Source: Tritrichomonas musculus (taxonomy: Eukaryota > Parabasalia > Tritrichomonadida > Tritrichomonadidae). Taken from it: a stretch of 64,000 nt of DNA. Where the stretch lies: NCBI GenBank assembly GCA_039105265.1, contig JAPFFF010000011.1:1-64000 (forward strand). Reading direction: 5' to 3'. How positions within the stretch are numbered: the first letter of the stretch is position 1; every line of letters starts with the position of its first letter. Made by a program: the position numbers and the translations under genes. Shown here in pieces: positions 45,532-55,264 of the stretch. The notes beneath the pieces were generated by a model. It saw only the letters and a list, made by a program, of their open reading frames with translations. It had not been told where the DNA came from and searched no databases.

Positions 45532-48522
45532 TTATTTATTTTCAAAAAATATTTTTTGTTCATCGCTAAGTAATTTTTCTTCATCATTAACTAAGTTTTC
45601 TTTATCTTGGATTAATTCTTCGTCATCTAAAAGTAACTTTAATTCATCATCAGTTATTTTGTCGCTATCAGAATTTGCTTTCGATTGGTCATTGATTATT
45701 TGTATTTGATCGTTAATAACCTTTTCTTGGTCAATAATTATAATATCTTTATCATCATCAATCTTTTCCTCATCATCAGATATCTTTTCTTCATCACTTT
45801 TTACTGTTTTATTCAATTCATTTAATATCTTTTCTTCATCACCAATTGTCTCATCTGCGATATCTTCTTCAAAAATTTTATCTTTTGATTCATTCAATTC
45901 AATAAAATCATCAGATGACAAATTTTCATTACTAAAGTTTTCAGATAAATTTAATTTTCCAATAGACTCCTCTTCTTCTTTATTTTGAGCATCATTCTGG
46001 TCATTTACTTCATTCTGATTGTTATTTGCCTCATTTTCATTTGAAGCTTCGTTTTCTTTTTGGCTGTTATTTTCATCTTTAACTTCTTTTTCATCTGTTT
46101 TTTCATTTTCGTCTGATTCTGTTAAAATTTCAAAGTCATTTGTCAATTTAATTTCTGGAGAATTTTCATCATTATTCTCCACTTCAAACTTTATATCCAA
46201 TAGAGCTGAGTCATCTTTCTTGGATTCTGAAGTATCAACAAAATCGTCAGATTTAATATCGATTTTTTCACCTTCATTTGTTTCATCAATAAAGTCATCT
46301 TTGATTGAATTAGATTCTTTTTCACTCTCTACTAGATTGTCTCTTCCAGTATTTTGGCTTTCTTCTTCAATCTCTGGTCCTCTGCTTTCAATTTCAATTT
46401 TTACGTTATTATTGTCTTCATCTTCTTCGCTCAGATTTATTCCTAAATCCTGGCTTCGCTTTACAACAGCCTGCTCTTCTTCTTCATTGGTTTTGTTTTC
46501 ATCTTCAAATTCGAAATTTTCATCAAGAATATCTGCTAGATCATCTTCATTATTTTCAATTTTCTCTTCGTTATTTGTATTTTCCTTCTGTGAAGAATTT
46601 ACAACTTCTTCTTCGATATCTTCTTCTTCGATATCTTCTTCTTCATTAATTTTGAATTTATCATCTTTAATTTCAATTTTCTCTTCTTCTTCAGTATTTG
46701 CAATTTTTTCTTGCTTATCATTCTCGATTTTCTCCTTTTCTTCATTTTCATTTTTCTCTTCTTCATCATTCTTAATTTTCTCTTCTTCGCTATTATTATT
46801 ATCAATTTTCTCTTCTTCTTTATTGTTATTCTCTTCTTCCTTATTTTCGGTCTTTTCAACCTCATCGTTTAATGTTTCTTCTTCTTCATCATCATCGTTC
46901 AAAAGAACTTCACTTTCATTATTTTCTTCTTCAATGTTATAATTGTTATCTTCAATATTTCCTGATTTATTTTCTTCTACATTTGCAGTTTCCTCTTCTT
47001 CATCTTTCTCGTTCTCAATTTTTTCTTCTTCTTCTTTTTTATTGTTATTTTCTGCTTTTTCAACTTTGGCTTCTTCACTTTCACTCTCATTAACAAAATC
47101 ATCACTTATTGGGCTGTTGTTTTCAGACTCTTTTTGTTTGTTATCTATATTACCAAAAGTAACTTGATTCTTTGTTTTTTCCGCATTTCCAGTAGTATTT
47201 GGGATAAAGTTAATTTTATTGATAAAGTTATTGTTATTGGCAAAGTTAGTGTTATTATTATTACTATGAAGATCTTCCGAATAGATATTGAAATTAGAAT
47301 CATCAGCAAAGTCATCAAGACTTGGTTGAGTCTTATTATTTTCTTTTTTCTTTTCCTCGTGTGCATCTTCAGCAAAGTCATCAAGAGTAGCTTTTGGTTG
47401 AGGCTGTGGTGGGACCTTATTCTTTTCTTTTCTCTTTCTCTCGTGTGCATCATCAGATAAATGGCGGATTGGCTTCAATTTAGGAGTTGGCCGTGTATTT
47501 TGAGCAGGAATATCAATATCATCTAGATTCTCCTCTTCTTCTTCTTCAAACAATTCGTTAGAATACCCAGAAAGTTGTGATTCATTCTTAACATTTGTTT
47601 GTGGTATGTTTAAATTATCTGCGTTGCTGAAATTAGAAGAATTAAATTCATCTCCAATAGTATTGGTTATCTTTTGACTTTCATTGTTTTCTATTTCCTC
47701 TTCCTCTTCTTCATTGCCTTGTGATTGGAATGGATTGGAGTTAGCTTTTGCCGAAGATTGAGGAGTTGTAGGATAAGAACCACTTTGTTGATTTTCATTT
47801 TGATCAATTTCATTGGAAGGTGTCTGAATAGTTTCTTCCTGATCTTGGTTTGTTTTGTTTTCATCAATTTCTTTTTTATGTTTAACAGGACTACGTTTCG
47901 GTTTAGTTTTGGTAACTGGAGTTGTTTTTTTCTTTTGAACCAAACCTTTTGAAGAAGAATTACTTTCATCTGCTCTACGTTTTTGAGAGTCGATCAAATG
48001 TCGAAGTAAAGCTCTTTTCCATTTCCTAAAGTAATTATGAGTTTTCCATTTTTCTAAATAGCATTCTTTGTATTTGTCTGAGATGAATGATTCAAAATTG
48101 AGGGCAACTTCTTCTGAAGTCATATTCAAAATCGATTGGTTGACATCAGAATCGTCATCTCTTGGTGTTGATCTAGATTTTTTTGTGATTTTCTTTTTAG
48201 GTGTCCGTTTGTTTCTTTTTTTTATTTTATCATCAATATCAGAATATTCTACACTTTCGGCAATGGTATTACTTGAGTAATATGAGCCAAAATTACTATT
48301 TTCATCATTATCATCAAAATCAATCGATCGTGGCTTTGGTTGTGTTTTTTTTGGAGTTGTTCTGTTTGTTTTTGGGGAACTTTGTTTTGGTGATTTTATA
48401 TTTTTCTTATGATTTGATTTTCGATTTGTTTTTGATGATTGCTTGTTGAATTGATTTGATGAGTATAAGTTTATTAAAGATCTGAGATGAGAAAGTTTAT
48501 CTGCAATCGATTCTTTTTCCAT
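45532..48522 (-). CDS. Large acidic disordered protein with one Trp-rich basic helix
   Basis: I start at the ATG ending at 48522 (996 aa); the frame upstream has only a TTG. Residues 20-220 are basic and rich in Ser, Lys and Thr with many KTxRT/TPKK sites. One compact helical segment stands out at about 150-185 (EEVALNFESFISDKYKE, then LEKWKTHNYFRKWKRALLR). Its spaced Trp/Phe residues resemble centrin-binding Sfi1-type helices. From about 215 on the protein is low-complexity Glu/Asn/Asp, with repeated EEKIEN-, DDEEK- and NDEEK-like phrases and almost no hydrophobic core. Function unknown; a centrosomal or cytoskeletal scaffold is possible given the helix and the cilium genes around it. Confidence 0.7.
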   Translation of the reverse strand: MEKESIADKLSHLRSLINLYSSNQFNKQSSKTNRKSNHKKNIKSPKQSSPKTNRTTPKKTQPKPRSIDFDDNDENSNFGSYYSSNTIAESVEYSDIDDKIKKRNKRTPKKKITKKSRSTPRDDDSDVNQSILNMTSEEVALNFESFISDKYKECYLEKWKTHNYFRKWKRALLRHLIDSQKRRADESNSSSKGLVQKKKTTPVTKTKPKRSPVKHKKEIDENKTNQDQEETIQTPSNEIDQNENQQSGSYPTTPQSSAKANSNPFQSQGNEEEEEEIENNESQKITNTIGDEFNSSNFSNADNLNIPQTNVKNESQLSGYSNELFEEEEEENLDDIDIPAQNTRPTPKLKPIRHLSDDAHERKRKEKNKVPPQPQPKATLDDFAEDAHEEKKKENNKTQPSLDDFADDSNFNIYSEDLHSNNNNTNFANNNNFINKINFIPNTTGNAEKTKNQVTFGNIDNKQKESENNSPISDDFVNESESEEAKVEKAENNNKKEEEEKIENEKDEEEETANVEENKSGNIEDNNYNIEEENNESEVLLNDDDEEEETLNDEVEKTENKEEENNNKEEEKIDNNNSEEEKIKNDEEEKNENEEKEKIENDKQEKIANTEEEEKIEIKDDKFKINEEEDIEEEDIEEEVVNSSQKENTNNEEKIENNEDDLADILDENFEFEDENKTNEEEEQAVVKRSQDLGINLSEEDEDNNNVKIEIESRGPEIEEESQNTGRDNLVESEKESNSIKDDFIDETNEGEKIDIKSDDFVDTSESKKDDSALLDIKFEVENNDENSPEIKLTNDFEILTESDENEKTDEKEVKDENNSQKENEASNENEANNNQNEVNDQNDAQNKEEEESIGKLNLSENFSNENLSSDDFIELNESKDKIFEEDIADETIGDEEKILNELNKTVKSDEEKISDDEEKIDDDKDIIIIDQEKVINDQIQIINDQSKANSDSDKITDDELKLLLDDEELIQDKENLVNDEEKLLSDEQKIFFENK

Positions 48523-49304
48523 TTGCAAAAATTTTCTAGAGATAGACGTTTAAATCAGTTAATGAAATAAAATGTGTTTTTATTTTTTTAAAATATCTCA
48601 TAAAGTATAACATATATATGATATTATTTTTCTATTTATATTATTAAATAATATATTAATTAAATATAATACTAAAGTTATACTTAATATTATTCTAATA
48701 TTAAAGATAATTATAATAATCAATTAACGTCTTTTTTTAAATAATTCAGAGAACAATTATGTAAAAATGATTAATGAATTTCTCGAAAAATATTTAATAT
48801 TAATAAAGACTAACCATATTTTTATTTACAAATATATTCATTATATGAAATAATTAAAAGCATAAGCCAGAAATAATGAAATTGTGTGTGATTAATGACG
48901 ACGATTCATTGTTAGTTAATAAAAAAAGCAAAAATTCTAATGAAAATTAAAAACAATGTTGAAAAGGCCTACATTTTTGGTCATTATTTAGCATAATTTT
49001 TTTTCTGAATAATTACTGAACGAAAATCAATTCAAAAGTTGCCTTTTCAAAAATAAAATAAAAACGATCATTTCTCTTCCTTTCAAAATTTCAAGTTTAA
49101 AAAATCTATAAGAAAATAAAAAATGTATCCAATTTATGAGTTTATATATTTAAGAGATGGAATAAACCTTATATTATATAAAATTATTTTAAAAAAGCTA
49201 AAAAAAAACATAAAAAATTATAAAATTATAAAAATGACGTTTCAAATTAATTATAAACTTCCTTTCAATTTTGAAACAGTCCGTTTGATTATCATTTTTT
49301 AAAA
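48523..49304. other. AT-rich intergenic region
   Basis: This is about 780 bp between two divergent genes, with many A and T runs and no open frame, repeat or RNA fold that I can support. The last 20 bases contain ATTATCATTTTTT, an initiator-like site right next to the ARL3 start. Confidence 0.55.
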
Positions 49305-49863
49305 ATGGGTCTTCTTCGTCTTCTTCAACAAATGCGTCGATCTGACCATGAATGCCGCATTTTGTATGTTTTAGTTTCTAACACGCAGACTTTTAGGACT
49401 TGATAACGCAGGCAAAACAACAATATTAAAGAACTTGTGCAACGAAGATCCAACAGAGACTTCCCCAACTCGTGGATTTAACGTTAAGACAGTTCAAGCC
49501 GACTCTTTTAAGTTCAACGTTTGGGATATTGGAGGTCAAAAGGCAATTCGTCAATACTGGGACAACTACTATGAAAACACAGATGCACTTGTTTGGGTTG
49601 TTGACTGTGCTGATGAACCACGTCTTGAAGAGACTTCCCTTGAATTAACTTCCTTATTAGCTGATCCAAAGTTAGCAAATGTTCCTGTCCTTATTTTTGC
49701 AAATAAGCAAGATCTTGCAACTGCACTTCCAGCTGATCAAATAACTGTTGCTCTTGACCTTCACAAGATCAGAGACCATCCTTGGCAAATCCAAGGATGC
49801 TCAGCCATCACCGGAAAAGGACTTGATGAGGGACTTAAATGGCTTGTGCAATCAATCAAGTAA
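49305..49863 (+). CDS. ARL3: ARL3-type small GTPase, two exons
   Basis: The gene has exon 1 at 49305-49363 and exon 2 at 49389-49863, giving 177 aa (ARL3 is 182). Splicing joins ...DHECRIL to [11 protein letters not shown], making the unbroken P-loop GLDNAGKTT. Then come the switch I threonine in [10 protein letters not shown], switch [19 protein letters not shown] for guanine and [14 protein letters not shown] at the N-terminus fits the amphipathic ARL helix, and Gly2 could be acylated, though ARL3 usually is not. ARL3 releases lipidated cargo from PDE6D and UNC119 inside cilia. Without the intron the first frame runs into a stop, so the intron is needed. ARL2 or another ARL is less likely. 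Confidence 0.88.
49364..49388 (+). other. ARL3: 25-nt spliceosomal intron
   Basis: The intron begins GTATGT and ends TCTAACACGCAG, in which the branch-point ACTAAC-like motif is fused to the 3' splice site, as known for Trichomonas introns (GYAYGT ... ACTAACACACAG). Removing exactly these bases restores the conserved [13 protein letters not shown] stretch. At 25 nt it is among the shortest spliceosomal introns of any eukaryote. It interrupts a codon after its second base. Confidence 0.92.
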
Positions 49864-50248
49864 ACAAACTTAATGCATACTTAAACTTTACAAAATAATT
49901 TTATATATTCATCTCTCATATCTTTTATTCACTTTTTTATTATAATTATAAATCAAATTAATTTTTTTAAAGAATGATGACCAATTGTTTGAGTTTTCCA
50001 TTTCGGGATAATAAAAGATTCACCCATTTTCAAAATATATTTTAGATGGATCAAATTATAATTATCATATTGATTATCTGAATAAATATTCTTTATTAAA
50101 TTGATGTGAAAATAAAATCTTTGAAATATTTAATTTTGTAATTGCGGTAAATTATAAAAATTGATATTGACGTTAATAATGACCGTTTGTTTCAATCAAT
50201 TGAAATAATGATTTTAGAAAATTTTGGAAATGGTCGTATAAAAATCAA
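49864..50248. other. Intergenic region
   Basis: These 385 AT-rich bases lie between two genes on the + strand. I see no gene. The promoter of the karyopherin gene must lie here; TCAATTGAAATAATG around 50193 is the best initiator-like word. Confidence 0.5.
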
Positions 50249-52801
50249 ATGAATGATGTTCAAAATCTTGTTTCTATTTTTGAATGTATAGCTCAAAATG
50301 ATAATAATATTCGTGCACCAGCTGAAAATCAACTTTTGGAGTTAATGAAAACTAATTTGATAGGTTTTATTCAAACCATTTTATTTATCCTTCAAAATCC
50401 AGATAATTTTTCACAGCAAGTTTTATTTTTTTCACTCCTTTTTGCCAGGCAGTCTTTTAAAAGAGCGACAAAAGCAAAACAGTCAAACGACGTTACAAAT
50501 CAATATTTATTGATACCTCCCGATCTATCAAATAGTTTTCTTCCAGTTATATTTCCACTTTTGACAAATCAAATTTTATCCGATTTTACAGCAAAATTGC
50601 TTGGTCAAATTGCATCATATATTTTATGTTTTGATCCAGAAAATCAAATTATCTCATTAATATGCCAGCAATTACCAAATTTTAACGTTTCTATTCCATG
50701 TTGTACTGTAATTGAATATATTTTCCAAGAAATTGATATATCTGTTCAATCCCAATCAATAATTTTATCAGCAGTGGTTCCCCTTTTATCTAATGCTGAT
50801 TCCCCAGATGAAGTTAAATCAAAATTAATTACAGTTCTCAACTCGATGATCACAACATTACCCAATTTCCTATCCAACCCAAATGATTTGTCAGGTTTTG
50901 CTCAATCAATGCTCTCTTTAATTTCAGTTCCGAATCTTAAAAAGTCAGCATACCTATTTTGGGATAGTGCTGTAAAAGATATACCATCAATCTTCAATTA
51001 TGTTCCGAATATCCTGGAAATAAGCTTTAACGATCTTCGTAATTTTTCAAATGAAAATGATGAAAATTATGATTCTGAAAAAGTAATGGCAATTCTACAA
51101 CTATGGTGTAGCCTTGGTAATTGTGAATTCGAAAAGCCAGGTTCTTTAAGTGGTTTCCTTGGTCCAACAATTCCTGTTTTTTTCCCATTAATTTTATCGA
51201 TCTATCAACATATTCAAGATCCTAATTCACTGGACTCAGATAGTGAGTGGTATCCTCACACAGCTGCAAGAGATTGCATCCGCTCCCTTTCAGCTGCTTT
51301 TCCAAATCAATCTATTCCTATCCTTCTTAATTTTACTCAAGAAGCAATGGCAAATCTCAACTCAAATGAATCCACAATATTGATAGAAACGATTTTATTT
51401 TGTTTTTCAGTAGTTATTGATTCATATAATAGAGATGATAATGAAGAAAATGAAAATAATATTCAAATGAAAAATATCTCAAGTCAATGCCTCCAACTAG
51501 TTTCTCAGTACTTGACAACAAATAATAATTCTTCGATACGTGTTATTTCTCAAGCATTAAATCTTTTATTATCTATTATACAAAGTAATCCTGAATTAAC
51601 TGATTTCTCAGAATTTGTTGGCTTTCTCATGAACTGCTTGCAGAATTCTAATAATCCTCTTTGCAAAGATGCCAAGAACGTTTTATCTGAAATTGTACTT
51701 CATACAAATTATTCACATAATTCTTCTCAAATCTTTGAAAAGCTAATTTCATTTGATAATGTCGAATCTTTAGATTGTGCTCAAATAATATTGAAAAACC
51801 AGAAATCACCTGATTTTGCACGTCATTTTCTTCCACAATTAATTGCTCTTGCTGATATTTTTGCTAAAAATCAATCCCCGAGTAGTCACAATGAGCCAAA
51901 TGTTGTTGATACTGCAACTTGCCAAGAGCTTCTCCCTTTAATAATCCAAATGATTATTATATTAGTTGATGAGCTTGGAAAAGAATCAATTCCTTATTTA
52001 CGTGTTCTTTTCAACCTAATGCAAAGCACTTTTGAGCAATATGAATTACCAGAATCATTAAAAGCAATTTGCTCAATAGCGCATATTACAAATCAAAATG
52101 TTCAATATGCTGTTAACTTAGTAATTATTCAATTAAATAATAGTATCTCAAATGAGAATAGTATTGGAATTGTCATTAATAATTATGAAATGAGACTTAC
52201 TGCCATATCGTCAATTACTCTTTATCTGTCAAAATGCGATATTTCACAGTGCTTCCATGAATTAATGAGGATTTTGCTCAGGCTTCTTGGTATACAAGAA
52301 GATGGTAATGAAAATAATCAATTTTTAGATACAAATTTGAAAATTGCTGTTTTGGAAGCAATAAATAGCCTTCATTTTTCTTTTCCTCTAATTATGAAAC
52401 CTTATTTCAATCAGTTAATTACGATTTTCGGACTTGCAATTAACAGCATCGAAATGATCCGCGAGCCTGATGACGAAGAATCGGAAGACATTGCACTTCA
52501 AATGAATACTGTCGCTTTGGAGGACATCAAATTGTTGCTGGCGAGTGGAATTGGCGATTCAACTCCCGTTGTATTGCAAATGGCTCTTAGCGCAATCCAG
52601 TGTGCGATTAATTCTCCTTGCCTAAGTAAAGAATGCATGGCAGGAATTCTGGATGTTTTGAATATAATGATGAAACTGACTCCAAATGAAACGAAACAAT
52701 ATATAGCATCAAATGAAAGCTTGAAACAACTTTTTGAGGAGGCAAAAGAAGATGATGACTTAAATGCTGTCATTACCAATCTAATGGCGTCACTTCAGTG
52801 A
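50249..52801 (+). CDS. Importin-beta-type karyopherin
   Basis: This is an 850-aa protein made of HEAT-like helix pairs throughout. The N-terminus (about 15-80) has the importin-beta N-terminal pattern: IRAPAENQLLEL, then a QQVLFFSLLFARQSFKR helix that matches the ARLAAGLQLKN position. SEWYPHTAARDCIRSLSAAFP near 330 resembles the W.....A...CL..LA segment of Kap95/KPNB1, and an acidic EPDDEESEDIALQMN loop lies near 735. Length is close to importin beta-1 (about 875 aa). It would carry cargo through the nuclear pore under Ran control. Whether it is Kap95 itself or a relative (Kap104, Kap121) is not clear. Confidence 0.75.
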   Translation: MNDVQNLVSIFECIAQNDNNIRAPAENQLLELMKTNLIGFIQTILFILQNPDNFSQQVLFFSLLFARQSFKRATKAKQSNDVTNQYLLIPPDLSNSFLPVIFPLLTNQILSDFTAKLLGQIASYILCFDPENQIISLICQQLPNFNVSIPCCTVIEYIFQEIDISVQSQSIILSAVVPLLSNADSPDEVKSKLITVLNSMITTLPNFLSNPNDLSGFAQSMLSLISVPNLKKSAYLFWDSAVKDIPSIFNYVPNILEISFNDLRNFSNENDENYDSEKVMAILQLWCSLGNCEFEKPGSLSGFLGPTIPVFFPLILSIYQHIQDPNSLDSDSEWYPHTAARDCIRSLSAAFPNQSIPILLNFTQEAMANLNSNESTILIETILFCFSVVIDSYNRDDNEENENNIQMKNISSQCLQLVSQYLTTNNNSSIRVISQALNLLLSIIQSNPELTDFSEFVGFLMNCLQNSNNPLCKDAKNVLSEIVLHTNYSHNSSQIFEKLISFDNVESLDCAQIILKNQKSPDFARHFLPQLIALADIFAKNQSPSSHNEPNVVDTATCQELLPLIIQMIIILVDELGKESIPYLRVLFNLMQSTFEQYELPESLKAICSIAHITNQNVQYAVNLVIIQLNNSISNENSIGIVINNYEMRLTAISSITLYLSKCDISQCFHELMRILLRLLGIQEDGNENNQFLDTNLKIAVLEAINSLHFSFPLIMKPYFNQLITIFGLAINSIEMIREPDDEESEDIALQMNTVALEDIKLLLASGIGDSTPVVLQMALSAIQCAINSPCLSKECMAGILDVLNIMMKLTPNETKQYIASNESLKQLFEEAKEDDDLNAVITNLMASLQ

Positions 52802-52848
52802 TTTTTTTATATTTATTGTTTTATTTTATAAATTATTTTTTTGTAATC

Positions 52849-52898
52849 TTTTTTTTTTTTTTTTTTTTTTTGTTGTTGTTGTTGTTGTTGTTGTTGTT
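52849..52898. repeat. Poly-T tract and (GTT)9 microsatellite
   Basis: Twenty-three T are followed by nine GTT units. The tract sits just after the karyopherin gene and marks roughly where recognisable host sequence ends before the Polinton-derived fossil. Confidence 0.95.
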
Positions 52899-52999
52899 AG
52901 TATTTTCTATGCTGATTCTTTCAGGATCAAACTCTGACAAAGGATCAATGATGATATACGGAAGTTAAGAAAAAATAGAATATTTGTTTAATTCTAACT

Positions 53000-54748
53000 C
53001 AAATTTCAAATCTTAATGGTACTCTTCTGTGTCCAGTTCCATAACAGTAACTGGAGAATTCATGAAAACAATGAAGATAAAAACTTTTATGATTTATAAA
53101 ACAAATTACTTTGCATAGTTGATAAAGGAAATAAGCTTTCAGCTTTGTTGTACTCAATAGAAAGTATCAATTATATAATGTATATCACAAAGTCTTTATG
53201 TGCTGGTGCAATAATTGTGGTCAAAGATGATGAATTAAATATTAGATTGATTGAAAAAGATGACAAAAGTCTCATGCATTTGTCAAAATTATTACATGAA
53301 TCCAAATGACTATCATGGACCTACTCAAAACTTTTGAAAGAGGCGTTTTATATTTAAAACTACCTGACTCAAATGATTCTATTAAATTAATATTTAGATT
53401 TAATGATGAAGTTAATGGTACTGTTGATGTATATCAATATAATAAAGCAAAAGATTGCTTTTGTATAGGAATATAAGATGAATATGATACAATAAATAGA
53501 ATTCCATACAAATGGAGTGATTCAAATATTGAATTATATAATTTTATTTATGAAAAGATTTAGTTGACCTACTCAAAGCAATCAATTTGGATTAGACAAC
53601 AAAAGCATCTAAATATATAATAGACCAACAGTTTTATGAAATAAGACAAAATCCAAATGCTGCTACAACATTATACACTGATTTCAATATAACTAGTTCT
53701 AAAATTATTACGGCTGATACTATTACATTAATGAGAATTGATATAAATGTCTTAACAAATAATTTCGATGTCGTTTCATATGATGTTAAAGATATTACAT
53801 CAAAAGTAGATACATTAAGAAGTGAAATGACTGAGTAACAAAATAAAACACAATATCTAAAATGTGAAACAGATAAACTAGAAATCATATCAGGTGTAAC
53901 ATTAACCCTTGGAGCAACTGGTACATTAATGGGAGACCTATCTTTAACAGAAGCAGGTATTAGTTTTGATTTCAATGGTATCAAAGACTCTGTTTAATGT
54001 ATTGTTAAACAAGGTGCAAGATGGAGTTGTTATGAGAAAGAATTACCATTATTTTTATTAAGTAGAAGTATAAATGTTGATTTGAATCCATTAATTGAAT
54101 GATGTAATGAGGGCATAAAAGAGTTGATATATGATGCAAATGAAGAAGAAGATATGTATGAATGGGTGTCTAGAGTTGTCAGTGCATTCAATATATGTAA
54201 TAACGTTGTACACGCAATGAAACCAACATTAGAAATGTTATGTAATGCAATTAATGAAATAAAAAACAAAAATCATTTTTGCATTACATAATGTATTAAA
54301 AAATGATTTGTTTAGAGATAATATTATTGATGTTGTTGGTAAATATGTCAATGGCTAGGTTCATTTAGTAGCTGAAGACGTTATTACGGATGGAACAATT
54401 AAAGCCAGAATTATAGTACAAAAAGCTAGTAAATACAATGATATAGATTATAATTGAATTTTGGAAAGATTACATACCATGGAACAGATGACTTTCCTAG
54501 CTTCACTATGAATGACAAAACAATAACTACATCAAATCCAAATAAACTTAGAGTTAGTGGAATACAGATTAATAAAAATAGTGCTATAAGAAGAATGGAA
54601 TTTAAAACTAATGATTTAGCAAATATTTGTGAAATATATGCAATAAATTATAAGTTCGATGCATTAATTTATTTTTCACATTCAAATGATAAAGAGATAT
54701 CAAAAATAATCAATAATTATATTTCAAAAAATGAATTAGTAGTATATA
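53000..54748 (+). mobile_element. Fossil Polinton (Maverick) fragment, decayed copy of the large structural gene
   Basis: This + strand stretch resembles the C-terminal half of the large gene of the younger element at 55265-60724. Similar phrases include a TSSKIITAD site, NNFDVVSYDVKDITSKV, EDVITDGTIKAR and a NPN..RVSGI..NKNSAIRRM-like segment. It is broken many times (well over ten interruptions) and clearly older than its neighbour. The left limit is uncertain (about 53.0 kb, where similarity fades); the right limit is the GC-rich segment at 54748. It runs opposite to the younger copy, so the two genes face each other tail-to-tail. No other Polinton gene is seen in it. Confidence 0.85.
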
Positions 54749-54807
54749 CGAGTCGGTTTCCGTTGGGGCCACGCTACGCTTAAGCCCACACGTCAACACG
54801 AACTCGT
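54748..54807. other. GC-rich 60-bp segment with inverted ends, possible Polinton terminus
   Basis: The segment begins ACGAGT and ends ACTCGT, so its outer six bases are inverted copies, with weaker pairing inside. It is much GC-richer than both sides and lies exactly between the fossil gene fragment and the simple repeats of the younger element. It could be the end of one or both elements. The partner copy that would prove a terminal inverted repeat would lie outside the window. Confidence 0.4.
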
Positions 54808-54885
54808 GATAAAAATAAAAAAATAAAAATGATAAAAATAAAAAAATAAAAATGATAAAAATAAAAATAAAAAAATAAAAAAAAA
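54808..54885. repeat. 23-bp A-rich tandem repeat
   Basis: Units starting at 54808, 54831 and 54854 follow the pattern gataaaaataaaaaaataaa + aat; the third is slightly altered. It lies inside the end region of the Polinton, before the hairpin array. Confidence 0.8.
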
Positions 54886-54900
54886 TTTTTCTTCAACTTG

Positions 54901-55217
54901 TTTTTTTCTTGAAGTACTACTAGGGACCTAAACAACTACCTCGGGTCCCCACTACTACTAGGGACCTAAACAACTACCTCGGGTCCCCACTACTTGTTTT
55001 TTCTTGAAGTACTACTAGGGACCTAAACAACTACCTCGGGTCCCCACTGCTTGTTTTTTCTTGAAGTACTACTAGGGACCTAAACAACTACCTCGGGTCC
55101 CCACTACTACTAGGGACCTAAACAACTACCTCGGGTCCCCACTACTTGTTTTTTCTTGAAGTACTACTAGGGACCTAAACAACTACCTCGGGTCCCCACT
55201 ACTTGTTGTTTCTTGAA
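54901..55217. repeat. Hairpin-forming tandem array in the Polinton end, 38/57-bp spacing
   Basis: The core gggacctaaacaactacctc + gggtccc occurs six times, starting at 54923, 54961, 55018, 55075, 55113 and 55170. Each core can fold with GGGACC pairing GGTCCC. Spacings are 38, 57, 57, 38 and 57, which are two or three times 19. The 57-bp units carry an extra 19-bp T-rich piece (ttgttttttcttgaagtac). Subterminal repeats are common in Polintons. A role in end recognition or as a transcription end for the large gene is possible. Confidence 0.9.
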
Positions 55218-55264
55218 GTACTACTACTGAAACGGCACAGGTACCAGCCCCGAGAATCTCGTAC

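Noticed and set aside
46019-46942. 307-codon + frame opposite the acidic protein
   Set aside because: Ser/Phe-rich mirror of Glu/Asp/Asn codons. No independent support.
53634-54269. Minus-strand frames of 79-116 codons in the Polinton fossil
   Set aside because: They are shadows of the decayed + strand gene fragment and show no similarity of their own.
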